DNA of 41,159 nucleotides from Porphyromonadaceae bacterium UBA4262 (GTDB taxonomy: Bacteria > Bacteroidota > Bacteroidia > Bacteroidales > Muribaculaceae). Where the stretch lies: positions 2,282-43,440 of the forward strand of contig DGWI01000057.1 of assembly GCA_002396085.1 (NCBI GenBank). The letters are read 5' to 3'. Under the pieces are notes generated by a model that was not told where the DNA came from, made no database searches, and was given only the letters and a program-made list of their open reading frames with translations. The position numbers and the translations under genes are program-made. Numbering within the stretch: the stretch's first letter is position 1; each line of letters opens with the position of its first letter. Below are positions 41,126-41,159 of this stretch, piece after piece.

Positions 41126-41159
41126 GTGTAATCCATTTCCTGACTTCGGCACTTTTTTC

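Overview
This window looks like chromosome from a member of the Bacteroidales (Prevotellaceae or Muribaculaceae type; the exact family cannot be fixed by eye). The evidence is the recurring Bacteroidetes promoter signature TAnnTTTG (sometimes with TTTG or TTG about 20 bases upstream), the near absence of Shine-Dalgarno sites, a DnaK ending in DVPFEEVK, FadL-type and Omp85-type outer-membrane proteins, a C10 peptidase carrying a dockerin, and a Bacteroidetes-style MoxR/DUF58/DUF4129/DUF4350/SpoIIM operon. The DNA is moderately GC-rich with AT-rich intergenic regions.

Layout. 1-3488: pyruvate phosphate dikinase (reverse, cut by the left edge) and tRNA methyltransferase trmN6. 3489-8557: a type III restriction-modification island between two core tRNA-modification genes. 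It has a roughly 400-base structured leader with a strong promoter and a 17-residue upstream reading frame, then mod, then a Res subunit split into a helicase ORF and a nuclease ORF, and it ends in a 177-bp element bounded by perfect 17-bp inverted repeats. 8558-9472: a dihydrouridine synthase. 9866-21020: mostly envelope and secreted functions, namely an aromatic/Gly/Ser-rich secreted protein, a FadL-like porin, a C10 peptidase with dockerin, a PIF1-like helicase with TPR-like tail, an Omp85-type barrel and a phosphoethanolamine-transferase-like protein. 21021-22946: a scar region with a flavin reductase fragment fused to remnants of phage or conjugative-element genes, a small secreted protein and a hairpin-flanked small ORF. 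22947-25054: acyl-ACP thioesterase and a MATE exporter (reverse). 25378-32928: dnaK, an apparently self-regulated Fic protein, lepA, hisS, a Crp/Fnr regulator and a TSCPD protein. 32932-34760 (reverse): metallophosphoesterase, TerB-like protein, RDD membrane protein. 34850-41070: a six-gene envelope operon ending at a clear terminator.

The most interesting features are the mod leader with competing pairings, the Res split at a GTGTGTG tract where loss of one GT restores a single reading frame, the Fic promoter surrounded by three copies of one operator-like motif matched to a winged-helix-like tail on the Fic protein, three promoters placed so close to the ATG that their mRNAs should be leaderless, and several families of degenerate 7-8-base tandem repeats confined to intergenic DNA. 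All family assignments were made by reading motifs, without any database search.
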